A DNA stretch of 64,000 nt from Roseateles sp049532965 (GTDB lineage Bacteria; Pseudomonadota; Gammaproteobacteria; Burkholderiales; Burkholderiaceae_C): the NCBI RefSeq assembly GCF_049532965.1, contig NZ_CP186694.1, positions 806,001 through 870,000 on the forward strand. Direction: 5' to 3'. Position numbers and translations under genes: made by a program. The notes beneath the pieces are model-generated. The model did no database searches and was not told where the DNA came from. It saw only the letters and a list, made by a program, of their open reading frames with translations. Shown in pieces: positions 25,253 to 34,033 of the stretch. Position 1 is the stretch's first letter. Each line of letters begins with the position of its first letter.

Positions 25253-28200
25253 ATGGCTTTCGTTCACCTCCGCATCCATACCGAGTTCTCTGTCGTCGAC
25301 GGCACGCTGCGCATCGACGACGCCGCCAAGGCGGCGGCCAAGGACGGCCAGGTCGCCCTGGGCCTGACCGACCTGGCCAACATGTTCGGCGGGGTGAAGT
25401 TCTACAACGCCTGCCGCAAGAAGGGCGTCAAGCCGATCCTGGGCGCGGAGGTGTGGCTGGAGCCGGACGCCGCCGACAAGCCCCCCAGCCGCGTGCTGCT
25501 GCTGGTGCAGAACTTCCAGGGCTACCTGAACCTGAGCGAACTGCTGTCGCGCGCGTGGATCCAGAACGTGCAGCGCAACCAGGCGCTGCTGAAGCTGGAG
25601 TGGATGCAGGAACTGAGCGAGGGCCTGATCTGCCTGGGCGGCATGCAGTTCGGCCCGGTCGGTCAGGCGCTGGTGGCTGGCGACGAGGCGCGGGCGCTGG
25701 ACTGGGCGCAGCGCCTGTCGGCGATCTACCCGAACCGCTTCTACATCGAGCTGCAGCGCGCCGGCCTGCCCGGCCAGGAGGCGCTGGTGCGGCAACTGGT
25801 GCCGCTGGCCGCGAAGGCGCGGCTGCCGGTGGTCGCGACGCATCCGATCCAGTTCCTGGAGGAAGAGGACTTCGAGGCCCACGAGGCGCGCGTATGCATC
25901 GCGGACGGCGAGACGCTGGCCAATCCGAAGCGGGTCAAGCGCTTCCTGCCGAGCCAGCATTTCAAGACGCAGGCGGAGATGGAGAAGCTCTTCGCCGACA
26001 TTCCGAGCGCCATCGCCAACACGGTGGAGATTGCGCGCCGCTGCAGCCTGACGCTGGTGCTGGGCAAGCCGCAGTTGCCGAACTTCCCGACCCCGATCCA
26101 GGCCGACGGCACGCCGATGCCGATGGAGCAGTACTTCCGCCAGTTGTCCTATGAGGGCCTGGAGGACCGGCTGAAGCTGCTGTACCCCGACGAGGCCAAG
26201 CGCGAGGCGGTGCGCCAGCGCTATGTGGATCGGCTGGAGTTCGAGCTCGAGACCATCATCAAGATGGGCTTTCCCGGTTACTTCCTCATCGTGGGCGACT
26301 TCATCCGCTGGGCGAAGAACAACGGCTGCCCGGTGGGCCCGGGCCGGGGCTCGGGCGCCGGCTCGCTGGTGGCCTATGTGCTGCTGATCACCGACCTGGA
26401 TCCGCTGCAGTACAACCTGCTGTTCGAGCGATTCCTGAACCCGGAGCGGGTGTCGATGCCCGACTTCGACATCGACTTCTGCCAGGGCAACCGCGACCGC
26501 GTCATCGAGTACGTCAAGGACAAGTACGGCCGACCGGCGGTGAGCCAGATCGCGACCTTCGGCACGATGGCGGCGAAGGCGGCGCTGCGCGACATCGGCC
26601 GCGTGCTGGGCATGGGCTTCGGGCAGGTGGACTCGATCGCGAAGCTGATCCCGGCGCCGCCCGGCAAGACGGTGACGCTGGCGCCGGTGCCCGACGAGCC
26701 TGATGGCAGCATCATCTACGCCCGCAAGGAGGCGCCGGAGCTTGAGGAACGGGAGAAGGCCGACGAGGAGATCGCCGAGTTGCTCAAGCTCGCGACGCGT
26801 GTCGAGGGCATGGTGCGCAACATCGGCATGCACGCCGGTGGCGTGCTGATCGCGCCGGGCAAGATCACCGATTTCTGTCCGCAGTACCAGCAGCCGGGCT
26901 CGACCTCGGCGGTCAGCCAGTACGACAAGGACGACGTCGAGGCAATCGGCCTGGTGAAGTTCGACTTCCTGGGGCTGGCGACGCTGACGATCCTCGAGCT
27001 GGCAAAGGACTTCATCGTCGCGCGCCATCCGTCGCAGAAGGATTTCGCGTTCGAGACGATCCCGCTGGACGACGCGAAGGTCTACAAGCTGTTCTCCGAC
27101 GGGCTGACCGAGTCGGTGTTCCAGTTTGAATCGACCGGCATGCAGAAGATGCTGAAGGAGGCCAAGCCGTCGCGGCTGGAGGACCTGATCGCGCTGAACG
27201 CGCTGTACCGGCCGGGCCCGATGGACCTGATCCCGACCTTCGTCGCGCGCAAGCACGGCAAGGAGGTGGTGGAGTACCCGCACCCGCTGACGGAGCCGGT
27301 GCTCTCGGAGACCTACGGGATCATGGTCTACCAGGAGCAGGTGATGCAGACCGCCCAGGTGCTGGGTGGCTACAGCCTCGGCGGCGCGGACATGCTGCGC
27401 CGCGCGATGGGCAAGAAGAAGCCGGAGGAGATGGCCAAGCACCGGCTGATCTTCCGCGAGGGCGCGGCGAAGAAGGGCATCGACGAGGCGAAGGCGGACG
27501 AGGTCTTCGACCTGATGGAGAAGTTCGCCGGCTACGGCTTCAACAAGTCGCACGCGGCGGCGTACTCGCTGCTGGCGTATCACACGGCGTGGCTGAAGGT
27601 CCATTTCACGGCCGAGTTCTTCGCGGCCAACATGACCATCGAAATGGACGACACCGACAAGCTGAAGGTGTTGCTCAACGACGCGAAGCTGTTCGGCATC
27701 GCGTTCCAGCCGCCCAACGTGAACCTGGGCGTGTACCGCTTCGAGCCGATCAACAACAAGCTGATCAATTACGGCCTGGGTGCGGTGAAGGGCACGGGGC
27801 AGGGCGCGATCGAGGCGATCGTGCGGGCGCGCCAGGACGGGCCGTTCACCAGCTTCTTCGACTTCTGCGCGCGGGTGGACCGCAAGGCGGTGAACAAGCG
27901 GGTGGTGGAGGCGCTGATCAAGGCGGGCGCCTTCGACGAGCTGCATGCCGACCGCGCGCGGCTGCTGGCCAGCGTGGCGCTGGGCTACACCTACGCGGAC
28001 AACCTGGCGCAGAACGCCAACCAGGGCGGGCTGTTCGACTTCGACGGCGGGCATGGCTCGTCGACGGCGGAACCGGACCTGGTCGAGGTGCCCGAATGGG
28101 GCATCAAGGAGAAGCTGAGCCTGGAGAAGACGGCGATCGGCTTCTACCTGTCGGGGCACCTGTTCGACCAGGCGGAGACGGAGCTGCGCAAGATGGTGAA

Positions 28201-28744
28201 GCGCCGGATCGTGGACCTGCAGGACAGCCGCGAGCCGACGACGGTGGCGGGCATCGTGTCCGACATGCGGGTGATCAACGGCCAGCGCGGGCGGGTGGCG
28301 ATCTTCAAGATCGATGACAAGACCGACGCGATCGAGGCGGTGGCCAACGAGGAACTGCTCAACGCCAACAAGGAGCTGCTGGCGGAGGACGAGCTGATCA
28401 TCGCGGTCGGGAAGGTGCAGAACGACCGCTTCTCGGGCGGGCTGCGGATGAACGTGCAGCAGGTGTTCAGCCTGGCGGCGGCGCGGGCACGGTTCGGGCG
28501 CTACCTGCGCACGGCGCCGAACCTGCCGGCGTCGGCGGTGCTGGACCTGATCAAGAGCTGGCCCGCGAAGCGGGTGGAGACGGAACAGGGCGTGCTGAGC
28601 CAGGGGCTGGAGCTGCGCATCCCGATCAAGCGGGACGGCGCGACGGCCGAACTGGGCCTGGGTGGCGCCGGGAAGTTCTGGCCCAGCGACGAGGCGCTCG
28701 AAAGGCTCAAGCCGGCGGAGATCGTCTACGACGCGGGCGGTTGA
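25253..28744 (+). CDS. dnaE: DNA polymerase III subunit alpha
   Basis: DnaE is the replicative DNA polymerase catalytic subunit. The 1163-residue protein has the N-terminal PHP domain (FVHLRIHTEFSVVDG), the polymerase palm with GPGRGSGAGSLVAY and catalytic aspartates in PDFDIDFCQ (about 402-409), and thumb and fingers. A helix-hairpin-helix region (around VNKRVVEALIKAGAFDEL) is followed by an OB fold (TTVAGIVSDMRVINGQRGRVAIF). Length and motif order are those of the DnaE1 type. It stands alone, divergent from the cyclophilin gene, and is followed by the hipBA module. Confidence 0.97.
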   Translation: MAFVHLRIHTEFSVVDGTLRIDDAAKAAAKDGQVALGLTDLANMFGGVKFYNACRKKGVKPILGAEVWLEPDAADKPPSRVLLLVQNFQGYLNLSELLSRAWIQNVQRNQALLKLEWMQELSEGLICLGGMQFGPVGQALVAGDEARALDWAQRLSAIYPNRFYIELQRAGLPGQEALVRQLVPLAAKARLPVVATHPIQFLEEEDFEAHEARVCIADGETLANPKRVKRFLPSQHFKTQAEMEKLFADIPSAIANTVEIARRCSLTLVLGKPQLPNFPTPIQADGTPMPMEQYFRQLSYEGLEDRLKLLYPDEAKREAVRQRYVDRLEFELETIIKMGFPGYFLIVGDFIRWAKNNGCPVGPGRGSGAGSLVAYVLLITDLDPLQYNLLFERFLNPERVSMPDFDIDFCQGNRDRVIEYVKDKYGRPAVSQIATFGTMAAKAALRDIGRVLGMGFGQVDSIAKLIPAPPGKTVTLAPVPDEPDGSIIYARKEAPELEEREKADEEIAELLKLATRVEGMVRNIGMHAGGVLIAPGKITDFCPQYQQPGSTSAVSQYDKDDVEAIGLVKFDFLGLATLTILELAKDFIVARHPSQKDFAFETIPLDDAKVYKLFSDGLTESVFQFESTGMQKMLKEAKPSRLEDLIALNALYRPGPMDLIPTFVARKHGKEVVEYPHPLTEPVLSETYGIMVYQEQVMQTAQVLGGYSLGGADMLRRAMGKKKPEEMAKHRLIFREGAAKKGIDEAKADEVFDLMEKFAGYGFNKSHAAAYSLLAYHTAWLKVHFTAEFFAANMTIEMDDTDKLKVLLNDAKLFGIAFQPPNVNLGVYRFEPINNKLINYGLGAVKGTGQGAIEAIVRARQDGPFTSFFDFCARVDRKAVNKRVVEALIKAGAFDELHADRARLLASVALGYTYADNLAQNANQGGLFDFDGGHGSSTAEPDLVEVPEWGIKEKLSLEKTAIGFYLSGHLFDQAETELRKMVKRRIVDLQDSREPTTVAGIVSDMRVINGQRGRVAIFKIDDKTDAIEAVANEELLNANKELLAEDELIIAVGKVQNDRFSGGLRMNVQQVFSLAAARARFGRYLRTAPNLPASAVLDLIKSWPAKRVETEQGVLSQGLELRIPIKRDGATAELGLGGAGKFWPSDEALERLKPAEIVYDAGG

Positions 28745-28753
28745 GTTTAAGTG

Positions 28754-28788
28754 TTGTTGTGGCAAGAGTATTAGGCTATAACTCTTGC
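28754..28788 (+). promoter_or_regulatory. hipBA promoter with overlapping operator palindrome
   Basis: TTGTTG (28754-28759) and TATAAC (28777-28782), spaced 17 bp, form a plausible sigma-70 promoter. A perfect 8-bp inverted repeat, gcaagagt (28762-28769) and actcttgc (28781-28788) with an 11-bp spacer, overlaps the -10 box. Binding of the HipB-like protein here would block its own promoter, as in known hipBA loci. Confidence 0.65.
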
Positions 28789-28791
28789 TTA

Positions 28792-29112
28792 ATGAAAATT
28801 ACCAAGACGTTCCCTTTCATCGTGGAGGATTCGCTCGCCGATCTGGGCGAGCGAATCTCGCTTGCGCGCCGGGCCCGTCGCTTGACGCAGCCGGACCTGG
28901 CGGCGAAGGCGGGCATTGGCCTGAGCACACTGCTGGCCATCGAGAAGGGGGCCCCGACGGTGCAGATCGGCTCGGTGCTGATGGTCTTATGGGCGCTAGG
29001 GCTGGAGGGCACGTTTGACAGCCTGTCGAACCTCGGGTCGGACAAGGAGTTGTCCGAACTCATGGCCGACTCCGTACCCCTGAAGGTGCGCTACAAGCGC
29101 AGGGCTCCATGA
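28792..29112 (+). CDS. hipB: HipB-like antitoxin (XRE family)
   Basis: This 106-residue protein has an XRE helix-turn-helix (about 18-75; ISLARRARRLTQPDLAAKAG, then STLLAIEKG). It precedes hipA and overlaps it by 4 nt (ATGA). It should neutralise the kinase toxin and repress the operon through the palindrome upstream. ATG 28792 lies just after that operator; earlier in-frame starts would fall inside it. Confidence 0.88.
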   Translation: MKITKTFPFIVEDSLADLGERISLARRARRLTQPDLAAKAGIGLSTLLAIEKGAPTVQIGSVLMVLWALGLEGTFDSLSNLGSDKELSELMADSVPLKVRYKRRAP

Positions 29113-30380
29113 ACGCTCAGTCCAAGCCGGTGTGGGTGTGGCTGCCAGGAGATCCGGTACCGACCGAGTGCGGGACGTTCACGCTGAACGGGGGGCGGGG
29201 TACTTTCGTTTACCGGCAGAACTACCTCGATGCCCATGATGTGGCGCTGGATCCCATTCACCTGCCACTGGGATCGCGCCAGCGGGAGATCACGGAAACG
29301 AAGCAGGACGGACTTTTCGGCGTCATCCGCGACGCCAAGCCGGAAGGCTACGGCCTGGATCTGCTTGCTCATCTGCGCGACGTTGACGTGGCCAATCACC
29401 TGGCGGTGCTGGAAGCGTCGGAAGGAGATGCTGTCGGCGCCATCGCGGTCTGCGACGATGTGTCGCGCAAGCAGGACTTCCATTGCCCTCGTTCGCAGGA
29501 CCTGTTGAAGACGCTTGCGAACGTGCCGGAGACACGTCCGGCCAGTGACGCGGTTCGCGACGTGAAGGGCATCGCAGGCACCAGTGCCGGAGGGGAGCGT
29601 CCCAAGCTCACCGTGCTTCACGAAGGACAGCAGTGGCTGGCGAAGTTGCAGGATCGCGGCGACCGGCCTCATTCGCCGTTGCGGGAGTTCGTCGCGATGA
29701 AGGTGGCGACCGCCCTGGGGGTGCGGGCCGCCGAGGTGCAGTTCAAGCAGGTCGGCCAGCGCGAAGTCCTCCTCGTACGCCGATTCGATCGTCATGTGGA
29801 TCCGCAGCATCGCGTGACCCGTCGCCTTTACGCCAGCGCTCATACGGTGCTGGGGTTGGACAAGCAGATCCGCGGTAGCCGCGAGCGCTCCTACGTGGCG
29901 CTGGCGCAGGAGCTGCGGCGTTGGGGGGCACGATCAGGCAGCGAGGGGGCAGTGGGCGCTCAACGTGAACTGTTCCGGCGTATCGTGATGAACGCGGTAC
30001 TCGGCAATGGCGACGATCATCCGCGCAACACCGGATTTGTTCTCGGTGACGATGGGTGGTCGCTATCGCCCGCATTCGACATTGCGCCCTACGGGATGGG
30101 ATTCACCGGCAATCACGCGATGGACATCTCCCGTTCGAAGACGCATGCCGCCTCCAGCGCGGTCTTCAACTTGATCGACGCATGCGGCGACTACGGCTAC
30201 GCCGAAGAGGAAGCCCGGGACTACATCGCGCGCGCGCGTCGCGAGGCACCGGGACTGTGGGTCGAGCAGGTCATCGCGGCCGGATTCTCGGAAGAGGACC
30301 TGCCGTTCCAGAAGCCGGTGTGGCTGGACCTTGAGCCGCCGCCCGAAGTCAACCGTCGGCGGCGGGCGGGCCGGCGCTGA
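29109..30380 (+). CDS. hipA: HipA family serine/threonine kinase toxin
   Basis: HipA-type toxins are kinases that can phosphorylate aminoacyl-tRNA synthetases and induce dormancy. The 423-residue protein has an N-subdomain with DGLFGVIRDAKPEGYGLDLL, the Gly-rich ejectable loop GTSAGGERPK (about 157-166), the catalytic GNGDDHPRNTGFV (about 298-310) and the metal-binding SPAFDIAP. All key residues appear intact. The C-terminus ends in an unusual NRRRRAGRR basic stretch. GC content is somewhat lower than in flanking genes, in keeping with a mobile accessory module. Confidence 0.93.
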   Translation: MNAQSKPVWVWLPGDPVPTECGTFTLNGGRGTFVYRQNYLDAHDVALDPIHLPLGSRQREITETKQDGLFGVIRDAKPEGYGLDLLAHLRDVDVANHLAVLEASEGDAVGAIAVCDDVSRKQDFHCPRSQDLLKTLANVPETRPASDAVRDVKGIAGTSAGGERPKLTVLHEGQQWLAKLQDRGDRPHSPLREFVAMKVATALGVRAAEVQFKQVGQREVLLVRRFDRHVDPQHRVTRRLYASAHTVLGLDKQIRGSRERSYVALAQELRRWGARSGSEGAVGAQRELFRRIVMNAVLGNGDDHPRNTGFVLGDDGWSLSPAFDIAPYGMGFTGNHAMDISRSKTHAASSAVFNLIDACGDYGYAEEEARDYIARARREAPGLWVEQVIAAGFSEEDLPFQKPVWLDLEPPPEVNRRRRAGRR

Positions 30381-30471
30381 TTCGGGGCGTCGCTCCCGCG
30401 CCTTCGCCATCCCCCGTTTGACGGGTCAACCAGCGACACCATTTGCGTGCGGCAGGCGTAAGCTGCCGTTC

Positions 30472-31770
30472 ATGCAGGATGCCAAGCCCAAGACCGGCCT
30501 GATCCTCACCGGAGGAGGCGCGCGTGCGGCCTATCAGGTCGGCGTGCTGGCCGCCATCGCGCAGCTGCGCCGCGATGCCTGCACCACCGGCGACAACCCG
30601 TTCCAGGTCATCGCCGGCACCTCCGCCGGCGCGATCAATGCCGCCACGCTGGCCTGCCAGGCCGATGACTTCTGCTCCGCCGTCGACGGCCTGATGTACA
30701 TCTGGCAGAACATCCACGTCGACCAGGTCTACGCCGCCGACTCGCTCGGCGTCATCCGCTCCGGCGCCAAGTGGCTCACCATGGTGTCGGTCGGCTGGGC
30801 GCTCAATCGCTGGCGGCGCACCCGCCCGCGCAGCCTGCTCGACAACACCCCGCTGCGCGGCCTGCTCGCCCAGTGGATCAAGATGGAGCGCCTGGACGAC
30901 ATGCTCGCCCAGGGCTACATCGACGCGCTCGCGGTGACCGGCTCCAGCTACACCTCCGGGCACCACGTCACCTTCTACCAGACGCATCAGCCGCGCGACC
31001 CCTGGGTCCGCACGCAGCGCATCGCCACCCGCATCCCGCGGCTCACCATCGAGCACCTGATCGCGTCCTCCGCGATCCCGTTCATCTTCCCGGCCGAACC
31101 GCTCGACCTGGCCGGCCAGGTGGAATGGTTCGGCGATGGCTCGATGCGGCAGACGGCACCGATCTCGCCGGCCGTCCACCTGGGCGCCGAGAAGGTCCTC
31201 GTCATCGGCGCCGGCCGCATGCACGAGGCAGGCGGCGAAGGCCAGCACGGACCGATGCCGACCGGCCACCCCAGCCTGGCGCAGATCGCCGGTCACGCGC
31301 TGTCCAACATCTTCCTGGACGCGCTGGCCGTCGACATCGAGCGCCTCAAGCGCATCAACAGCACCTTGTCGCTGCTGCCGCCCGAAGCGCTGCGCAACAC
31401 GCCGCTCAAGCCGATCGAGGCCCTCGTCATCGCGCCCAGCCGGCCGCTGGACAGCCTGGCGGCCGAGCACCAGGGCGCGCTGCCGGCACCGATCCGCGGC
31501 CTGCTGCGCGGCATCGGCGTGTCGGGGGAGGGCGCTTCCGCCAGCGGCTCCGCGCTGGTGAGCTACCTGCTCTTCGAGCCCGAGTTCACCAGCGAGCTGA
31601 TCACCCTGGGCATGGCCGATACGCTGGCCCGCCGCAGCGAGATCCAGAAATTCTTCGGCTGGCCCGCCCAGGCGCCGCAAGTGGACCCCGCGACGATGCG
31701 CAAGCGGGCGGGCGGCTTCGCGCTGCAGATTCCGCCGCATCCGCCCGGACCGCCACGCCTGGTGGCCTGA
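30472..31770 (+). CDS. Patatin-like phospholipase family protein
   Basis: This 432-residue protein has the patatin catalytic layout: oxyanion-hole GGGARAAYQVG (about 14-24), nucleophile elbow GTSAG (Ser51) and the Asp of GDGSM (about 222) for the Ser-Asp dyad. The C-terminal half is longer than in the smallest RssA-type members and lacks an obvious membrane or autotransporter domain. It probably acts on lipid acyl esters inside the cell. ATG 30472 is chosen because the motif begins soon after; earlier in-frame starts overlap the hipA end. Confidence 0.9.
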   Translation: MQDAKPKTGLILTGGGARAAYQVGVLAAIAQLRRDACTTGDNPFQVIAGTSAGAINAATLACQADDFCSAVDGLMYIWQNIHVDQVYAADSLGVIRSGAKWLTMVSVGWALNRWRRTRPRSLLDNTPLRGLLAQWIKMERLDDMLAQGYIDALAVTGSSYTSGHHVTFYQTHQPRDPWVRTQRIATRIPRLTIEHLIASSAIPFIFPAEPLDLAGQVEWFGDGSMRQTAPISPAVHLGAEKVLVIGAGRMHEAGGEGQHGPMPTGHPSLAQIAGHALSNIFLDALAVDIERLKRINSTLSLLPPEALRNTPLKPIEALVIAPSRPLDSLAAEHQGALPAPIRGLLRGIGVSGEGASASGSALVSYLLFEPEFTSELITLGMADTLARRSEIQKFFGWPAQAPQVDPATMRKRAGGFALQIPPHPPGPPRLVA

Positions 31771-31806
31771 GGGCCGGCAGATCGCCTGACCGCCTGATCG
31801 TTGCGT

Positions 31807-33159
31807 TCAGGCTGGCAGCAGGCGCAGTTCCGCCATGAGGCCGCCTTGAGGACGATTGCTCAGCACCAGCGACCCGCGCTGTCGCAGCGTCAGCTCCCGG
31901 GCGATGTAGAGCCCGAGTCCAGCGCCACCGGTGTGCCGGTTGCGCGAGTTCTCGAGCCGGTAGAAGGGCTCGAAGACCGCCTCGAGCTGGTCCGCGGGAA
32001 TGCCCGGGCCTGAATCGCTCACGCGGACCCAGGGCCCCTGCGCGTCCCGCCCGACCTGCACCTCGGCGCTGCCGCCGTATCGCACCGCGTTGCCGACGAG
32101 GTTGCCGAGCACGCGCCGCAAGGCCATCGGCTGGCCCTTGACCAGCACCGGCGGCGCCTCGGGAGCCTCATCCCGCTCATCGCCGGTGACAAGACGCACC
32201 GGCATCGCCTGCTCGGCCAGATCATCGGTGAGCGCCTGCGCCAGCGCGCCCAGGTCCACGTCCTGCAGTGGCTCCGCCGCCCCCGGTCCGTCGCCGCGAA
32301 ACAGCTCCATCACCGCATCGATCAGCGCATCCATCTCGCGGATGTCCTCGACCGAGCGCTGGCGCTGCGGCTCCTCGATGTCCAGCGTCTCCAGCCGCAC
32401 GCGCAGCCGTGTCAGCGGCGTGCGCAGGTCGTGGGAGATCGCCGCCACCATCAGTCCCCGTTCGTTGAACTGGCGCTGCAGCTGGCGCGCCATCGCATTG
32501 AAGACCTGCGCGGTCTCGCGGACCTCCAGCGTGCCGCGCCGTTCGTCGAGCAAGGCCAAGCGCTGCTGCTGGTGCAAGGACTGCCCCAGCGCCTGCGAGG
32601 CCCGCACCAGATCGCGCATCGGCCGGGCCAGCCATCGCGAGGCCACCCACGCCGCCAGGCCGGTGACCAGCAGCCGGATGCCGTAATCCAGCGTGAGTTC
32701 CCAGGCGCTCAGTCCGTGGAAGGCACCATGACGCTGCGGCGGCGGGCCCCCGCCTACGTCCGATGGTCCGATGGGCAGATCCCCCGGAAGCGGCACGTCA
32801 TGCCGCAGTTCCCCGGCGCCGAAGGGCTCGCCGGGATTGCCGCGATCCCCTGGACTCCGAGGATCCCCTTGCCAGGACCCCGGCGGCTGGATGCGTGGCG
32901 GAGCAGGAGGCTGCCCTTCCGGCCCGCGTATCAGGCCTGGCATGGGCGGCAGCGTCGGCGCGGTGGGCATGCGGGTGACGTTGAAGTCCCCACGGACCCA
33001 GGTCACGACGCCGATGGCCAGCGCCTGGGCCCCCACCAGCGTCACCCAGAGCAGCAGGAAGAGGCGCCGCGCCAGCGTGTCGCCGAACGCGCGCGCGAAG
33101 CGCTCGCGTGCCCTGCGGGCGAGTCGCTTCGGCGCGCGGGGCACGTTCAAGCGGCTCAC
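31807..33159 (-). CDS. Two-component sensor histidine kinase (EnvZ-like)
   Basis: This 450-residue inner-membrane kinase has a membrane segment at about 28-50 and a Pro/Gly-rich periplasmic loop of about 100 residues. A second membrane segment (about 155-175) leads into HAMP, HisKA with ISHDLRTPLTRLR (His near 242) and an HATPase domain with GNLVGNAVRYG, DSGPGIP and GAGLGLYIAR. The sensed signal is unknown. The start is taken as GTG 33159, overlapping the regulator stop by 4 nt. The GGAGG just before it is too close, so a TTG or GTG start a few codons later is possible. Confidence 0.9.
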   Translation of the reverse strand: MSRLNVPRAPKRLARRARERFARAFGDTLARRLFLLLWVTLVGAQALAIGVVTWVRGDFNVTRMPTAPTLPPMPGLIRGPEGQPPAPPRIQPPGSWQGDPRSPGDRGNPGEPFGAGELRHDVPLPGDLPIGPSDVGGGPPPQRHGAFHGLSAWELTLDYGIRLLVTGLAAWVASRWLARPMRDLVRASQALGQSLHQQQRLALLDERRGTLEVRETAQVFNAMARQLQRQFNERGLMVAAISHDLRTPLTRLRVRLETLDIEEPQRQRSVEDIREMDALIDAVMELFRGDGPGAAEPLQDVDLGALAQALTDDLAEQAMPVRLVTGDERDEAPEAPPVLVKGQPMALRRVLGNLVGNAVRYGGSAEVQVGRDAQGPWVRVSDSGPGIPADQLEAVFEPFYRLENSRNRHTGGAGLGLYIARELTLRQRGSLVLSNRPQGGLMAELRLLPA

Positions 33160-33860
33160 CCCTCCACCTGGGCATCGAAGAGGTAGCCCTCGCCGCGCAT
33201 CGTGCGGATCAGCCGCGGCTCCTTGGGCGAATCGCCCAGCTTCTGCCGCAGCCGCGAGATTGTCAGGTCCACGCTCCGGTCGTTGACCTCGACGCCCGGC
33301 GCGCGGGTCAATTCGATCAACTGCTCGCGGCTCAGCACGCGTCCCGGGCGCTCGACCAGCGCGCTCAGCATCCGGAACTCGGCGCTCGACAGCGGCACCA
33401 CCACCTGCTGCGGCGACACCAGCTGGCGCAGCAGCCGATCGAAGCTCCAGCCCTCGAAACGGAACTCGCGGCGCGTCTGCGCCTCGTTCTCGCCGCGGCG
33501 CGCGCGTCGCCAGATGGCATGGATGCGGGCGACGAGCTCGCGCGGCTCGAAGGGCTTGGCGAGGTAGTCGTCGGCGCCCATCTCCAGTCCCAGCACACGG
33601 CTGATCGGGTCGCCATGCGCGGTCAGCATGATCACAGGCACCGACGGATGATGCTGCTGGATCCACTGGCACAGCGAGAGACCGTTCTCGTCCGGCAGCA
33701 TCAGGTCCAGCACGACGACATCGAACACCTGTGCGGCCATCAGCCGGCGCATCTCGCGGCCGTCGGCCGCGGTGCCCACCGTCAGGCTGAACTTCTGCAG
33801 ATACTCGCCGAGCGAGCGGCGGATCTCCGCATCGTCATCGACCACCAGACACCGTGTCAT
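33156..33860 (-). CDS. OmpR-family response regulator
   Basis: This 234-residue protein has a receiver domain with D9/D10, phospho-acceptor D52, T80 and K102, and a winged-helix DNA-binding domain (about 135-230; LSSAEFRMLSAL, RSVDLTISRLRQKLG, IRTMRGEGYLF). GGAG lies 8 nt before ATG 33860. It is the partner of the histidine kinase directly downstream. Its targets are not shown by the sequence; the divergently placed neighbours do not belong to an obvious regulon. Confidence 0.94.
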   Translation of the reverse strand: MTRCLVVDDDAEIRRSLGEYLQKFSLTVGTAADGREMRRLMAAQVFDVVVLDLMLPDENGLSLCQWIQQHHPSVPVIMLTAHGDPISRVLGLEMGADDYLAKPFEPRELVARIHAIWRRARRGENEAQTRREFRFEGWSFDRLLRQLVSPQQVVVPLSSAEFRMLSALVERPGRVLSREQLIELTRAPGVEVNDRSVDLTISRLRQKLGDSPKEPRLIRTMRGEGYLFDAQVEG

Positions 33861-33863
33861 GCA

Positions 33864-34033
33864 TGTCTCCACCGGCGGGCCCGCCGGGATGCCAGGCCTC
33901 GCGCCGGACGATACACCGGGCGACGCGCGGGCCGATGCAGGGCCGGATGCAGGGCCTGAGGCAAGGCCTGCTGCGAGGTGCGATGCGAGGCCCGATGCCT
34001 GGCGCGGCGCCATCCCGGCCATTCCGGTCACCC
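33864..34033. repeat. GC-rich intergenic tract with degenerate short repeats
   Basis: The 170 nt between the response-regulator start and the dioxygenase-like gene stop contain imperfect recurring units of the type gatgcagggcc and gcgaggtgcgatg (about 33930-34000). No gene is supported. It must hold the promoter of the two-component operon, but I see no clear -10/-35 pair. Confidence 0.35.

Noticed and set aside
25190..28765. 1191-codon open frame on the minus strand across dnaE
   Set aside because: Exact shadow of dnaE with His/Arg/Leu-rich nonsense composition; no start signal or domain.
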